NCBI GenBank assembly: GCA_049521495.1
Contig: JBEKOT010000016.1
Span: forward strand, 1-27,631
DNA from: CAWEPK01 sp049521495
GTDB taxonomy: Bacteria > Desulfobacterota > Syntrophorhabdia > Syntrophorhabdales > WCHB1-27
Length of the DNA: 27,631 nucleotides
Direction: 5' to 3'
The translations under genes were made by a program, and so were the position numbers. The notes beneath the pieces were generated by a model. The model did no database searches, had not been told where the DNA came from, and saw only the letters and a list, made by a program, of their open reading frames with translations. Of the stretch, positions 14,471 to 23,886 are shown piece after piece. How positions within the stretch are numbered: position 1 is the stretch's first letter; each line of letters opens with the position of its first letter.

Positions 14471-16396
14471 ATGGCAAAAAAGGTAATCGGAATAGATCTT
14501 GGGACCACTTTTTCGGTGGTTGCCATAATGGAGGGCGGCGAGCCGAAAGTTATCATTAATGAGGAGGGCAGCCGGCTCACTCCGAGTGTAGTAGCGTTTA
14601 CAAAGGAAGGAGAGGTCCTCGTGGGTCAGGTCGCGAGAAGGCAGGCCATTACCAACCCCGAGAACACGATTTTTTCCATAAAGAGGTTTATGGGTAGAAG
14701 GTACAGCGAGGTCCAGGAGGAGGGAAAGCGCATACCTTATAAGATAGTGTCCGACCAGAACGGCCTCGCAAGGGTCGAAGTGAGGGGAAAGGCATATACG
14801 CCGCAGGAAATATCGGCCTTCGTCCTTCAGAAATTGAAGAAATCCGCCGAAAACTATTTAGGGCAGACGGTCGAGGATGCGGTCATCACCGTTCCTGCGT
14901 ATTTCAACGATTCCCAGAGGCAGGCGACGAAGGACGCCGGCAGGATAGCCGGCCTCAACGTCCTTCGCATCATCAACGAGCCGACCGCGTCCGCCCTTGC
15001 CTACGGTCTAGACAAGCAGAAGAACGAGACCATCGCGGTCTACGATTTCGGCGGAGGCACCTTCGACATCTCGATCCTGGAAGTGGGCGACAATGTGGTC
15101 GAGGTGAAATCGACGAACGGCGACACCCATCTGGGCGGCGACGATATAGACCAGAGGGTTATGGACTGGATCGTGGACGAGTTCAGGAAGGACCAGGGCA
15201 TAGACCTTTCAAAGGACAAGATGGCCCTGCAGAGGCTCAAAGAGGGTGGCGAGCGGGCGAAAATAGAGCTCTCCACCACCCTGGAGACCGAGATCAACCT
15301 CCCCTTCATAACTGCCGACCAGACCGGGCCCAAGCACCTGAACATGAAGCTCACGAGGGCCAAGCTCGAACAGCTTGCAGACGACCTTTATGAGAGGACC
15401 ATGGAGCCGTGCAGGAGGGCCTTGTCGGACGCTAAGATGACGCAGTCGGACGTGAACGAGGTAGTCCTCGTCGGAGGCTCCACCAGGATACCCAAGGTGC
15501 AGGACATGGTGAAGCAGTTCTTCGGCAAAGAGCCGCACAAGGGAGTGAACCCCGACGAGGTGGTAGCCCTCGGAGCGGCCGTGCAGGCGGGGGTACTGGC
15601 AGGCGAGGTGAAGGACGTGCTGCTCCTCGACGTGACGCCCCTGTCCCTCGGCATCGAGACCCTTGGCGGGGTCATGACGAAAATCATCGACAGGAACACG
15701 ACCATTCCGACGCGGAAAAGCCAGGTCTTCACCACCGCCGAGGACAACCAGACCAGCGTCGAGATACACGTGCTCCAGGGGGAGCGTGAGCTGGCCAGGG
15801 ACAACAGGACACTCGGCAGGTTCCATTTGATCGGCCTTCCCGCGGCGCCGAGGGGTATGCCGCAGATCGAAGTGACCTTCGATATCGATGCGAACGGCAT
15901 CCTACACGTTTCGGCCAAAGACCTTGCCACGAGCAAGGAGCAGAAGATCACGATCACCGCGTCTACCGGCATGAGCGAGGCCGATATCCAGAAGATGGTC
16001 AAAGACGCCGAGATGCATGCGGAAGAGGACCGGAAGAAGAAGGAGGAGGTGGAGCTGCGCAACCAGCTCGACAACCTCATCTACGGGACGGAGAAAACGC
16101 TCAATGAGAGCAAGGATAAAATAGGCCCCGAAGACGCGCAATCGGTCCAGAGCGCGGTCGCTGCCGCCAGAGAAGCCCTGAAGAGCGGGGACCTAGACAG
16201 GATGAGGGCCGCCATGGATGAAGTGACGAAGGCTTCCCATAAGCTGGCGGAGGTCCTCTACAAGCAGACGGCCGGTGCCCAGCAGCAGGGCGGGCAGGCC
16301 GGGGCGGGGGCAGGCCGGGAAGAGGGCCGGGCCCAGTCAGGCGGCCGCGGCAACGACGATGTGGTGGACGTAGAATTTGAAGATGTAAAGAAGTAG
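14471..16396 (+). CDS. dnaK: Chaperone DnaK (Hsp70)
   Basis: DnaK binds unfolded segments of proteins in an ATP-driven cycle with DnaJ and GrpE. The 641-residue protein has the normal length and order: actin-like ATPase with GIDLGTTFS at 7, VPAYFNDSQRQATKDAG, NEPTASALAYGLD, DFGGGTFDIS and VLVGGSTRIPKVQ; the substrate domain with DVTPLSLGIETLGG; and a helical lid ending in a Gly/Gln-rich linker and DDVVDVEFEDVKK. The ribosome-binding site GGAGGA is strong. The usual grpE and dnaJ neighbours are missing; lon follows 11 bases later instead. Confidence 0.97.
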   Translation: MAKKVIGIDLGTTFSVVAIMEGGEPKVIINEEGSRLTPSVVAFTKEGEVLVGQVARRQAITNPENTIFSIKRFMGRRYSEVQEEGKRIPYKIVSDQNGLARVEVRGKAYTPQEISAFVLQKLKKSAENYLGQTVEDAVITVPAYFNDSQRQATKDAGRIAGLNVLRIINEPTASALAYGLDKQKNETIAVYDFGGGTFDISILEVGDNVVEVKSTNGDTHLGGDDIDQRVMDWIVDEFRKDQGIDLSKDKMALQRLKEGGERAKIELSTTLETEINLPFITADQTGPKHLNMKLTRAKLEQLADDLYERTMEPCRRALSDAKMTQSDVNEVVLVGGSTRIPKVQDMVKQFFGKEPHKGVNPDEVVALGAAVQAGVLAGEVKDVLLLDVTPLSLGIETLGGVMTKIIDRNTTIPTRKSQVFTTAEDNQTSVEIHVLQGERELARDNRTLGRFHLIGLPAAPRGMPQIEVTFDIDANGILHVSAKDLATSKEQKITITASTGMSEADIQKMVKDAEMHAEEDRKKKEEVELRNQLDNLIYGTEKTLNESKDKIGPEDAQSVQSAVAAAREALKSGDLDRMRAAMDEVTKASHKLAEVLYKQTAGAQQQGGQAGAGAGREEGRAQSGGRGNDDVVDVEFEDVKK

Positions 16397-16407
16397 GAGG
16401 TAAGTTA

Positions 16408-18837
16408 ATGGTTATCGGCTTTAAGAACGATAAAACCGTCAAGGACAAGCTATTCATACCCGCGGAGGTCTCCGTGCTTCCTCTGCGGGGTACGGTGGCT
16501 TACCCCGACCTTATAGTGCCGCTTGTGGTAGGAAGGGAGCGGTCGATAAAACTGATCGACGAAGCCATGGGCAGAGACAGGCTCATGGCTATCCTTACCC
16601 AGAAGAACCCTGATATAGAAGAACCCGAGCAGGAAGACCTTTACACCATAGGCACCGTAGCGACCATCATGAAAATGGTGAAAATGGTGGACGGGAGCCA
16701 GAGGATAGTTGTCCAGGGGCTCGCCCGTTTCAAGCTTGTTGAGTTCACCCAGAGAGAGCCCCATTTCAGGGCACGCATCCTGCCGATTTTTGAAGAGTAT
16801 CAGAAGGACATAGAAATAGACGCTATGTACATCAACCTGAAGAACCTTTACAAGAAAGCTGTGGAGATAGCGCCCTACCTGTCGTCGGAGCTCTCCCAGA
16901 TAGCGACCAAGATAGAGAACCCTGGGAACCTCGCCGACCTCATCGCTTCGACGATCAACATCAGCGTCGCCGAGAGGCAGGAGGTTCTCGAGAAGATCGA
17001 CCTGAAGGAAAGGCTCAAGAAGGTCACGATCATGCTCAACAGAGAGCTGGAAACTCTGGAGCTCTCCACTAAAATACAGTCTCACATCAAAGAGGGTATC
17101 GATAAGACCCAGAGGGATTACTACCTCAGGGAACAGTTGAAGGCCATCCAGAAAGAGCTGGGCGAGGCCGACGAGCGGTATACGGAGATAGACGAGCTTC
17201 GCAAAAAGATGGGAGAGGCGAAGATGCCCCCCGACGTGCAGAAGGTTACGGAAAAGGAACTCGACAGGCTGTCAAAGATGAGCACCATGTCGGCCGAGTA
17301 CACGGTGGCGAGGACGTACCTGGACTGGCTCGTGGAACTCCCGTGGTCTTACTCGACGGATGACAACCTCAACATCATGGACGCGAGGAAGATCCTCAAC
17401 GACGACCACTACGACCTGGAAAAAGTGAAGAAGAGGATCCTCGAATACCTGGCCGTCAGGAAGCTCAAGGCCGACATGAGGGGACCCATCCTGTGCTTCG
17501 TGGGGCCGCCCGGCGTTGGTAAGACCTCTTTGGGGAAATCTATCGCCCGGGCCCTGGGCAGGAAGTTCATGAGGATATCCCTGGGAGGCATCCGGGACGA
17601 GGCCGAGATCAGGGGTCATCGGAGAACCTATGTGGGCGCGCTGCCGGGCAGGGTTGTTCAGGGAATAAAGAAGGCAGGCTCGAACAACCCGGTCTTCATG
17701 TTTGACGAGGTCGACAAGATCGGCATGGACTTCAGGGGCGATCCATCGAGCGCGCTCCTCGAGGTTCTCGACCCGGAACAGAACTGGTCCTTCAGCGACC
17801 ATTACCTGGAGGTGCCTTTCGACCTTTCCAAGGTCATGTTCATCGCTACGGCGAACCTCCTCGACCCGGTACCGCCTGCTCTGAAAGACAGGATGGAGGT
17901 TCTGGAACTGCCCGGCTATACGGAAGAGGAGAAGCTCATGATCTCGAAACAGTTCCTCATTCCGAAGCAGCTCGCGGAGCACGGTCTTTCAAGCGACCTG
18001 GTCGAGTTCGAGGAGGAGGCGGTCAAAATTATCATCCGCTCCTACACCCGGGAAGCGGGCGTGCGAAACCTGGAGCGCGAGATCGCGGCGGTCTGCAGGG
18101 CTGTCGCCCAGGAAGTAGCCGAAGGGAAGACCGAGAAGACGCGCGTCAAAGCGGACGATATCCACAAGTTCCTCGGACCTATAAAGCACTATTCGGAGGT
18201 GGCCGAAAGGACGAAGTATTCCGGCGTGGCAACGGGCCTTGCCTGGACGCCCACCGGCGGCGACATCATTTTCATCGAGGCGACTAAAATGAGAGGCAAG
18301 GGGAACCCTCCCCTTCTGACCGGACAGCTAGGCGACGTCATGAAGGAATCGGCGCAGGCCGCATGGAGCTACATAAGGAGCAAGGCGCAGGATTTCAATA
18401 TATCCGACGAAATCTTCGAGAAGCAGGACGTGCATATCCACGTGCCGCAGGGCGCTATACCGAAGGACGGCCCTTCCGCGGGCATCACTATGCTCGTTGC
18501 CCTCGTTTCCCTGCTTACCGACCGACCCGTGAGGAACGATGTGGCTATGACGGGCGAGATTACGCTAAGGGGACTCGTGCTTCCCGTCGGGGGCATCAAG
18601 GAGAAGGTGCTGGCCGCCCGAAGGGCAGGCATCACGAACCTCATTCTGCCGAAGATGAACGAGAAAGACCTTGAGGAGGTGCCGGAAAGCATAAAGTCGA
18701 ATATGCACTTCAAGTTCATCGAGCGGGTAGACGAGGCCATCGAGGCGTGCATGGGGCCCCCAAACCCGGCGGATTTCTGCGTGCTCCAGGAAAGTACCGG
18801 AACCGGCTCTCGTTCTACTGCCGGTCCTGCCTCATGA
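16408..18837 (+). CDS. lon: ATP-dependent Lon protease (LonA type)
   Basis: Lon is a cytosolic AAA+ protease that removes misfolded and regulatory proteins. The 809-residue chain has the N-terminal substrate-binding domain (LPLRGTVAYPDLIVPLVVGR), a coiled-coil stretch, the ATPase with Walker A GPPGVGKT at 366-373 and VFMFDEVDKI, and a C-terminal Ser-Lys protease with S690 in KDGPSAG and K733 in GGIKEK. No transmembrane segment is present, so it is LonA. GGAGG lies 8 bases before the ATG, and the 11-base gap to dnaK makes a shared transcript likely. The last 40 residues past the family end are unconserved in appearance. The 3' end overlaps the convergent kinase gene by 23 bases. Confidence 0.96.
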   Translation: MVIGFKNDKTVKDKLFIPAEVSVLPLRGTVAYPDLIVPLVVGRERSIKLIDEAMGRDRLMAILTQKNPDIEEPEQEDLYTIGTVATIMKMVKMVDGSQRIVVQGLARFKLVEFTQREPHFRARILPIFEEYQKDIEIDAMYINLKNLYKKAVEIAPYLSSELSQIATKIENPGNLADLIASTINISVAERQEVLEKIDLKERLKKVTIMLNRELETLELSTKIQSHIKEGIDKTQRDYYLREQLKAIQKELGEADERYTEIDELRKKMGEAKMPPDVQKVTEKELDRLSKMSTMSAEYTVARTYLDWLVELPWSYSTDDNLNIMDARKILNDDHYDLEKVKKRILEYLAVRKLKADMRGPILCFVGPPGVGKTSLGKSIARALGRKFMRISLGGIRDEAEIRGHRRTYVGALPGRVVQGIKKAGSNNPVFMFDEVDKIGMDFRGDPSSALLEVLDPEQNWSFSDHYLEVPFDLSKVMFIATANLLDPVPPALKDRMEVLELPGYTEEEKLMISKQFLIPKQLAEHGLSSDLVEFEEEAVKIIIRSYTREAGVRNLEREIAAVCRAVAQEVAEGKTEKTRVKADDIHKFLGPIKHYSEVAERTKYSGVATGLAWTPTGGDIIFIEATKMRGKGNPPLLTGQLGDVMKESAQAAWSYIRSKAQDFNISDEIFEKQDVHIHVPQGAIPKDGPSAGITMLVALVSLLTDRPVRNDVAMTGEITLRGLVLPVGGIKEKVLAARRAGITNLILPKMNEKDLEEVPESIKSNMHFKFIERVDEAIEACMGPPNPADFCVLQESTGTGSRSTAGPAS

Positions 18838-21409
18838 CCGTATCGAGCACCGAGAGTAATTCCTCTATCTTGTAAGGCTTGGCGACGAATCCTGAGAAGC
18901 CGTGCTCTTTGAAGTCGAGGAGCACGGGGTCGCTGGAGTAGCCGCTCGAGATGATGGCCCTGACCCTCGGGTCAATGGTATGGAGCTCTTTGATCAGCTC
19001 CTTCCCTCCCATACCTTCGTTTACCGTAAGGTCTGCGATCACCACGTCGAAGGGGCAACCGCATCGAGCGGCCTCGCGGTAACGCTCGATCGCTTCAATA
19101 CCCTCCCTGGCGAACTGGACCTCGTATCCGAGCTGGAGGAGCATCTCTACCATCACCTCCCGCACGCCCCGGTCGTCATCCATGAAGAGGAGCCTTCCCT
19201 TTACCATGGGCCCTTTCTCCCCTTCTCCCCCGTCCTTCGGCGCCGCTGGGACCGCCGCAACGGGCATCAAGCTTGCGGCGGGAACGTAGATATGGAAAGT
19301 AGTCCCTTGTCCAGGCTCGGATTCGGCCGTGATCGAGCCGCCGTGCTCTTTCACGATTGAGTAGCAAATGGATAGGCTTAGACCGGTGCCTCTCTCCTGG
19401 CCCATCTGTTTGCTCGTGAAATAGGGATCGAATATGCGCTCGAGGTCCCTGCTGTCTATCCCGGGCCCTTCGTCCCGCAGGTAGATGTGCACGTATTCCC
19501 CCTCTTTCAAGGCGAGAGAGTTGTCCGGCCCGAGGGTCACGGACCTTGCGCCCACTTCGAGGACGCCCCCGCCGCCCATCGCCTCTTCCGCGTTCTTGGC
19601 GATCCTCTCAAGCACCTGGCGAAACTGCCCCTCATCCACCTTGACTGCAGGCAGGTCTTCGCCGAAAGAGAAGGAAAGGCTCAGGCGCGATCCGCGCAGA
19701 GAAGACTGAACGCAGTCCATTATGAGGGGAGCAGGGGCCACAGGGCGCCGCAGGGGCTCGCCCTTGTGGGCGAAAGCGAGCAGCTTATAGGTGAGGTCCT
19801 TGCCCCTCATGCAGGCCTCTTCCGCCTCGGCGAGCCGGCCGGAAACCTTGTCCTTCCCACTGAGGAACATCTTTCCGAAAGAGATATTGCCGAGGATCAC
19901 CGCAAGGAGGTTGTTGAAATCGTGGGCGATCCCGCCTGCGAGCACGCCCAGCGATTCAAGCTTGCGCGCCTTCAGAAGCTCTTCCTCCATCCGCTTCTCG
20001 AGGGTGATGTCCCGGAATACGATGATCGTCCCCAGGGTGTTGCCGGCCCTGTCATGGATGGGCGACCTCGTCTCCGCGATGATCCTGACGGTCCCGTCCC
20101 TCGCCGCAAGGACCTTCTGATGCAGGGGACCCCTTGCGCCTTTTTGACCCGCATGAAGCGCCTCTTCGAGCGCGTCCCGGCTGTGCGGCGCTTCGATCAC
20201 CGGCCTGAAGACGGCAGACAGCCGCTGCCCCGCAGCCTGGTCCTGGCTCCACCCGGTCAGTTCCTCCGCCGCATCGTTCATGAGGACAATCCTCCCTTCC
20301 CCGTCGGCAGCGATGACACCGTCGCCGATGGAGCGTAAGGTGACGGTGAGTCTCTCTTTCTCGTCGGCGAGGGCCTCCTCCGTCCTCTCGCGCTCCGCTA
20401 TCTCTCTCAGAAGCTCCTTGTTGGCCTCCCTCAGCCTCGCCTCGCTCTCCTGGAGGAGCTCTTTCGAGACCGTCGTCTCGGCGAGCCGGTTCACCATCGT
20501 GTTGAAGTCTTCGATTAAAGTGGCCACCTCCCCCGATCCGCACGGCTTCGCAGGCGTCGCGAGATCGCCCCTCTTGACCCTTGCGGTTGCCTCCCTCAGC
20601 CGCGTCACGGCCCGCGAAAGATAGATCCCCATGACCGAGGCTATTACGGAAACGGTGAGTATGCCGAGTCCCATCCAGATGAGACCGACCTGTTTGAACG
20701 CTTCGATCACGCTCTTGCAGGCCCGCAGCAGGAACTGCTCCGTCTCTCTGTGCTCCGCCTCCGTCTGCTTTATGGGGTTTAGAAAATCGTCCTCGTTCAC
20801 CGTGGCCGCTACGGAGAGCCGGGCTTGGTCTGCCGTCGCACTGCGCAGGGGGATGATATATATGAACCTTTTCATGATGTTCCCGTCCCCAGCCCTAAGG
20901 CGGTAGTAGCCGGAGGCCGGGCCTGTTTCCTTCAGGCTCCTCTCCATAATTGCCTCCAGCTCGGGAAGATTGCGGAAGCCCTCCGAGAGCCTTTTGTTCT
21001 CTGCCCGCAAGTCGCGATGGAAGCGGACCATCCCGCTGCCCGGCTCGAACACGAAAGTGTGGCCCGTCATGCCTATCGTTTGAACCGCCACCTCCCTGAA
21101 CTTGGCGTCATGCTGGAGGTCGGACAGGGTCATCCACGGAACGGACTGAATGACCGTGTCCAGTTGCTCGGCTATGTCGCGCACCTTGCCGTAGACGGAC
21201 GCCTCGCCTATCTTCCGCAGCATTGCCGCGCTCCGCGAGATGTCCTGTTCGTACCCCTTCTCGATGGTCCTCACGATTTCCCTTTCCATCCGATTTCCAT
21301 AAATATCGATGAGGACGGCGAAAATGACGACCGGCACGAGGCCCGCGACGAGGGTTACAAGAAAAAGGCGGGAGCTGAATTTCTTTGGCAGCAACCTTGA
21401 CACGATCAT
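18815..21409 (-). CDS. Membrane-bound hybrid histidine kinase (sensor-HAMP-PAS-HisKA-HATPase-REC)
   Basis: From the ATG at 21409 the protein has 864 residues. A first transmembrane helix (about 15-34) and a second (IWMGLGILTVSVIASVMGIYL) bracket an extracytoplasmic Cache-like sensor of about 210 residues containing GMTGHTFVFEPGSGMVRFHRDL. HAMP, a coiled coil, and a PAS domain (ERLTVTLRSIGDGVIAADGEG) follow. The kinase core has phospho-acceptor H496 in GGIAHDFNNLL, N-box KNAEEAM, DEGPGID and GTGLSLS. The C-terminal receiver has acidic MDDDRG, acceptor D793 and the lysine in AKPYK. The ATG at 21409 has GGAAGAG upstream; an open frame to 21574 adds 55 unlikely residues. The ligand and output partner are unknown. 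Confidence 0.88.
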   Translation of the reverse strand: MIVSRLLPKKFSSRLFLVTLVAGLVPVVIFAVLIDIYGNRMEREIVRTIEKGYEQDISRSAAMLRKIGEASVYGKVRDIAEQLDTVIQSVPWMTLSDLQHDAKFREVAVQTIGMTGHTFVFEPGSGMVRFHRDLRAENKRLSEGFRNLPELEAIMERSLKETGPASGYYRLRAGDGNIMKRFIYIIPLRSATADQARLSVAATVNEDDFLNPIKQTEAEHRETEQFLLRACKSVIEAFKQVGLIWMGLGILTVSVIASVMGIYLSRAVTRLREATARVKRGDLATPAKPCGSGEVATLIEDFNTMVNRLAETTVSKELLQESEARLREANKELLREIAERERTEEALADEKERLTVTLRSIGDGVIAADGEGRIVLMNDAAEELTGWSQDQAAGQRLSAVFRPVIEAPHSRDALEEALHAGQKGARGPLHQKVLAARDGTVRIIAETRSPIHDRAGNTLGTIIVFRDITLEKRMEEELLKARKLESLGVLAGGIAHDFNNLLAVILGNISFGKMFLSGKDKVSGRLAEAEEACMRGKDLTYKLLAFAHKGEPLRRPVAPAPLIMDCVQSSLRGSRLSLSFSFGEDLPAVKVDEGQFRQVLERIAKNAEEAMGGGGVLEVGARSVTLGPDNSLALKEGEYVHIYLRDEGPGIDSRDLERIFDPYFTSKQMGQERGTGLSLSICYSIVKEHGGSITAESEPGQGTTFHIYVPAASLMPVAAVPAAPKDGGEGEKGPMVKGRLLFMDDDRGVREVMVEMLLQLGYEVQFAREGIEAIERYREAARCGCPFDVVIADLTVNEGMGGKELIKELHTIDPRVRAIISSGYSSDPVLLDFKEHGFSGFVAKPYKIEELLSVLDTVMRQDRQ

Positions 21410-21521
21410 GGCTCTTCCACGTTGACCGAAAGCACCGCGCAATCGAGAGCTTGCCAGTAGTAATACCATACTTGAAAGGCCATGTGAAAGATAATTTCTT
21501 CGGCCCTCAGCCTCTATGTTC

Positions 21522-21551
21522 TTGACCGCTTCGCCCGAATGGATGTAAAAC
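21522..21551 (+). promoter_or_regulatory. Possible promoter for the soluble hybrid kinase
   Basis: TTGACC (21522-21527) and TAAAAC (21546-21551) are 18 bases apart in the 204-base region between the two divergent kinases. The region 21540-21575 is AT-rich compared with its surroundings. The match is only fair, and other AT-rich hexamers nearby could serve instead. Confidence 0.3.
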
Positions 21552-21613
21552 TTAAATAACAATGTTTTAACCACCTTACGATCCGGAGGACGGGCCGGGG
21601 GGCAAATTCGGGG

Positions 21614-23254
21614 ATGAGTATGGAGGATCGCAGCAGGTCGAGGGCGGAGCTCATCGAGGAGTTAATCCGGCTGCGCCGGAAAGTCGCGAGCCTGGAGCGC
21701 AAGGCCGGCCCTCGCGCGAAGGACGCACGGGGGACGGAAGCCGCTTTGAGCGAGTGCCGCAGTAAGCTCGAGGCCTTGCTGGAGCAGCCTATGGTGGGCG
21801 TTTACCTCGTTCGCGAAGGTTTTTTCGCATACGTGAACTGCCAGCTTGCCTGCATATTCGGCTATGAGCCGGAAGAGCTGACGGGCGCCAGGAGACCGGC
21901 CGGCCTTGCCTGTCCCGAAGATCGCCCCATCATAGAAGAAAATCTTGAGAAACTGATCTCCGGAAGGGCGGCCTACGTGCAGCACGAGTTTCAGGGCATC
22001 AGAAAGGACGGGCAGACCGTTTATGCCGAGGTCTACTGTCAAATGGCCAGGGACGAAGGGACGGACGCCGTCCTGGGGATAGTCATCGACAGGAGCGATC
22101 AGAAAAAGCTGGGAGAGCAGCTCGTCCGGGCTGAAAGGATAAAAGCCATAGGCGCCCTGGCGGGAGGGATCGCCCACGATTTCAACAACCTGCTCATGGG
22201 CATCCAGGGCCACGCCTCCCTGCTCCTGCACCGTCTGGCACCTGCAGACCTCGCATACGACAAGCTGAAGGGTATCGAGGACCTCGTGCATAGCGGCGCC
22301 GATCTGACGAGGAAGCTTTTAGGTTTCGCGAGCGGCGCGAAATACGAGATCAGTCCTGCCGACCTGAACCCGATAATCGGGAAAACCTCGGAACTGTTCG
22401 GCCGGACCAGGAAAGAGATCGCAGTCAAGTGCCGCCTTCAGGAGGACCTGTGCTTCGTGGACGCGAACAGCGGGCAGATAGAGCAGATGCTTCTAAACCT
22501 CTACGTGAACGCCTGGCAGGCCATGCCGAAGGGAGGGACGCTCTTTCTCGCCACTGAAAACGTCTTGCTCGACAGGAGGTTCGTTCAGCCTTACTCTCTC
22601 AGACCCGGAAAATATGCAAAGGTCTCCGTCGCCGACACGGGCGAGGGCATGGATGAGAAGACAAAAGAGAGGATCTTCGAGCCCTTCTTCACAACGAGAA
22701 AGGCGGCGAAGGGCACCGGCTTGGGCCTTGCGTCCGTTTACAACATAGTCAAAGGGCACGGGGGCATCGTTACCGTTTCCAGCGCAAAGGGAAGGGGGAC
22801 GACCTTCGACATCTATCTGCCCGCGTCCAAGAGGGCGGCCGACAAGGTAAGCTCTCCGCCCCCTGAGTCGCATCAGGTTGAAAATGGCGCCGAGACCATC
22901 CTGCTCGTGGACGACGAGGAGGCAGTCATCACTGTCAGCAAAGACATGCTGGAAGCGCTGGGGTACTCGGTGCTCGTGGCCGGGAGCGGCCAGGAGGCAG
23001 TCGAAGTCTTCGAGAAGAGCCACCACGCAATCGACCTGGTGATCCTCGACGTAGTGATGCCCGATATGGGGGGCGAGGAGACGCTGGCCCGCCTTAGGGC
23101 CATCGAGCCCGAAGTCGTCGTCATCCTCTCCTCCGGGTACAACCTTGACGGGCGGGTGACGCGCATAATGCGGCAGGGGTGCAAGGCCTTCATACAGAAG
23201 CCTTTTACCATAAACGTGCTGTCGCAAAAACTGCGCGAAGCCCTTGACTCGTAA
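21614..23254 (+). CDS. Soluble PAS hybrid histidine kinase (PAS-HisKA-HATPase-REC)
   Basis: The 546-residue protein has no transmembrane segment and should be cytosolic. An N-terminal coiled coil (about 1-55) leads into a PAS domain (EQPMVGVYLVREGFFAYVNCQ, GYEPEEL, FQGIRKDGQTVYAEV). The kinase core has H188 in GGIAHDFNNLL, N-box NLYVNAWQAM, ADTGEGMDE and GTGLGLAS. The receiver follows with LLVDDEE, acceptor D479 in LVILDVVMPDMGG, and the lysine in IQKPF. It belongs to the same general class as the divergent kinase at 18815-21409, but lacks its sensor and HAMP parts. The ATG at 21620 is an equally good start. No DNA-binding response regulator is nearby. Confidence 0.9.
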   Translation: MSMEDRSRSRAELIEELIRLRRKVASLERKAGPRAKDARGTEAALSECRSKLEALLEQPMVGVYLVREGFFAYVNCQLACIFGYEPEELTGARRPAGLACPEDRPIIEENLEKLISGRAAYVQHEFQGIRKDGQTVYAEVYCQMARDEGTDAVLGIVIDRSDQKKLGEQLVRAERIKAIGALAGGIAHDFNNLLMGIQGHASLLLHRLAPADLAYDKLKGIEDLVHSGADLTRKLLGFASGAKYEISPADLNPIIGKTSELFGRTRKEIAVKCRLQEDLCFVDANSGQIEQMLLNLYVNAWQAMPKGGTLFLATENVLLDRRFVQPYSLRPGKYAKVSVADTGEGMDEKTKERIFEPFFTTRKAAKGTGLGLASVYNIVKGHGGIVTVSSAKGRGTTFDIYLPASKRAADKVSSPPPESHQVENGAETILLVDDEEAVITVSKDMLEALGYSVLVAGSGQEAVEVFEKSHHAIDLVILDVVMPDMGGEETLARLRAIEPEVVVILSSGYNLDGRVTRIMRQGCKAFIQKPFTINVLSQKLREALDS

Positions 23255-23366
23255 GAGTGGAAAATGTGAGCGGCAGATGCTGCGCTGTCCGCCGGCGAAA
23301 AAACCATCGAAGGAAATGCTCCTGTAAAGAGACGTGCGGGCAGTTAACCTATACAAGGAGGTTTTT

Positions 23367-23804
23367 ATGAAGAAACCCATCGTGTCGGCAGGACGGGCGC
23401 CGGGCTACGGCAGCGATGTAACGCTCGAGGTGGCCAAAAGGGTCACGGCTGCGGCCGAAGCCGAGGCAATAAAGAACAATTGGACGGTTGTGATCTCAGT
23501 CGTAGATACCCGCGGGCTCCTGGTCATGCTGGAGCGGATGGATAACACGCAGACGGCAAGCGTCAAGGTGGCGATTGAAAAAGCCCGCACGGCGGCCATG
23601 TTCAAGCGGCCGAGCAAGGCCTTTGAGGACATGGTGGCAGGCGGCCGTTTGGCTGTGCTGCGGATGCCGGGTGTCACCCCCATAGAGGGAGGCTTACCGC
23701 TCTTTTCGGGCGGCAAAATTACCGGCGCCATCGGTGTGAGCGGCATGTCATCTCAGCAGGACTCGCAGGTCGCGCAAGTCGGGGCCGATGCCGCCGGAAA
23801 GTGA
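23367..23804 (+). CDS. GlcG/HbpS-family protein
   Basis: The 145-residue protein matches the GlcG/HbpS (DUF336) fold: LEVAKRVTAAAEAEAIKNNWTVVISVVDTRGLLVMLERMDNTQTASVKVAIEKARTA, then FEDMVAGGRLAVLRMPGVTPIEGGLPLFSGGKITGAIGVSG. Members include GlcG of the glycolate locus and the haem-binding HbpS of Streptomyces; the family role is mostly unknown. The ATG at 23367 has a perfect AAGGAGG ribosome-binding site 5 bases upstream; the open frame begins earlier at 23334 without support. There is no signal peptide, so it is probably cytoplasmic. It lies 112 bases behind the soluble hybrid kinase on the same strand. Confidence 0.88.
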   Translation: MKKPIVSAGRAPGYGSDVTLEVAKRVTAAAEAEAIKNNWTVVISVVDTRGLLVMLERMDNTQTASVKVAIEKARTAAMFKRPSKAFEDMVAGGRLAVLRMPGVTPIEGGLPLFSGGKITGAIGVSGMSSQQDSQVAQVGADAAGK

Positions 23805-23819
23805 GACCCTCGGGTCAAA

Positions 23820-23863
23820 GGCGGGAGTGTGCTGTTACGGGTGGTCCCGCCGCGGCGGGCTTT
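23820..23863 (+). terminator. Possible terminator hairpins after the GlcG/HbpS gene
   Basis: GGCGGGA (23820-23826) can pair with TCCCGCC (23845-23851), and as an alternative CCCGC (23846-23850) can pair with GCGGG (23855-23859), followed by a short C-TTT. The T-run is poor. The position between a gene end and the promoter of the next gene fits a terminator. Confidence 0.3.
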
Positions 23864-23886
23864 CGCTCTGAAGGCGGCCGCAGCCT

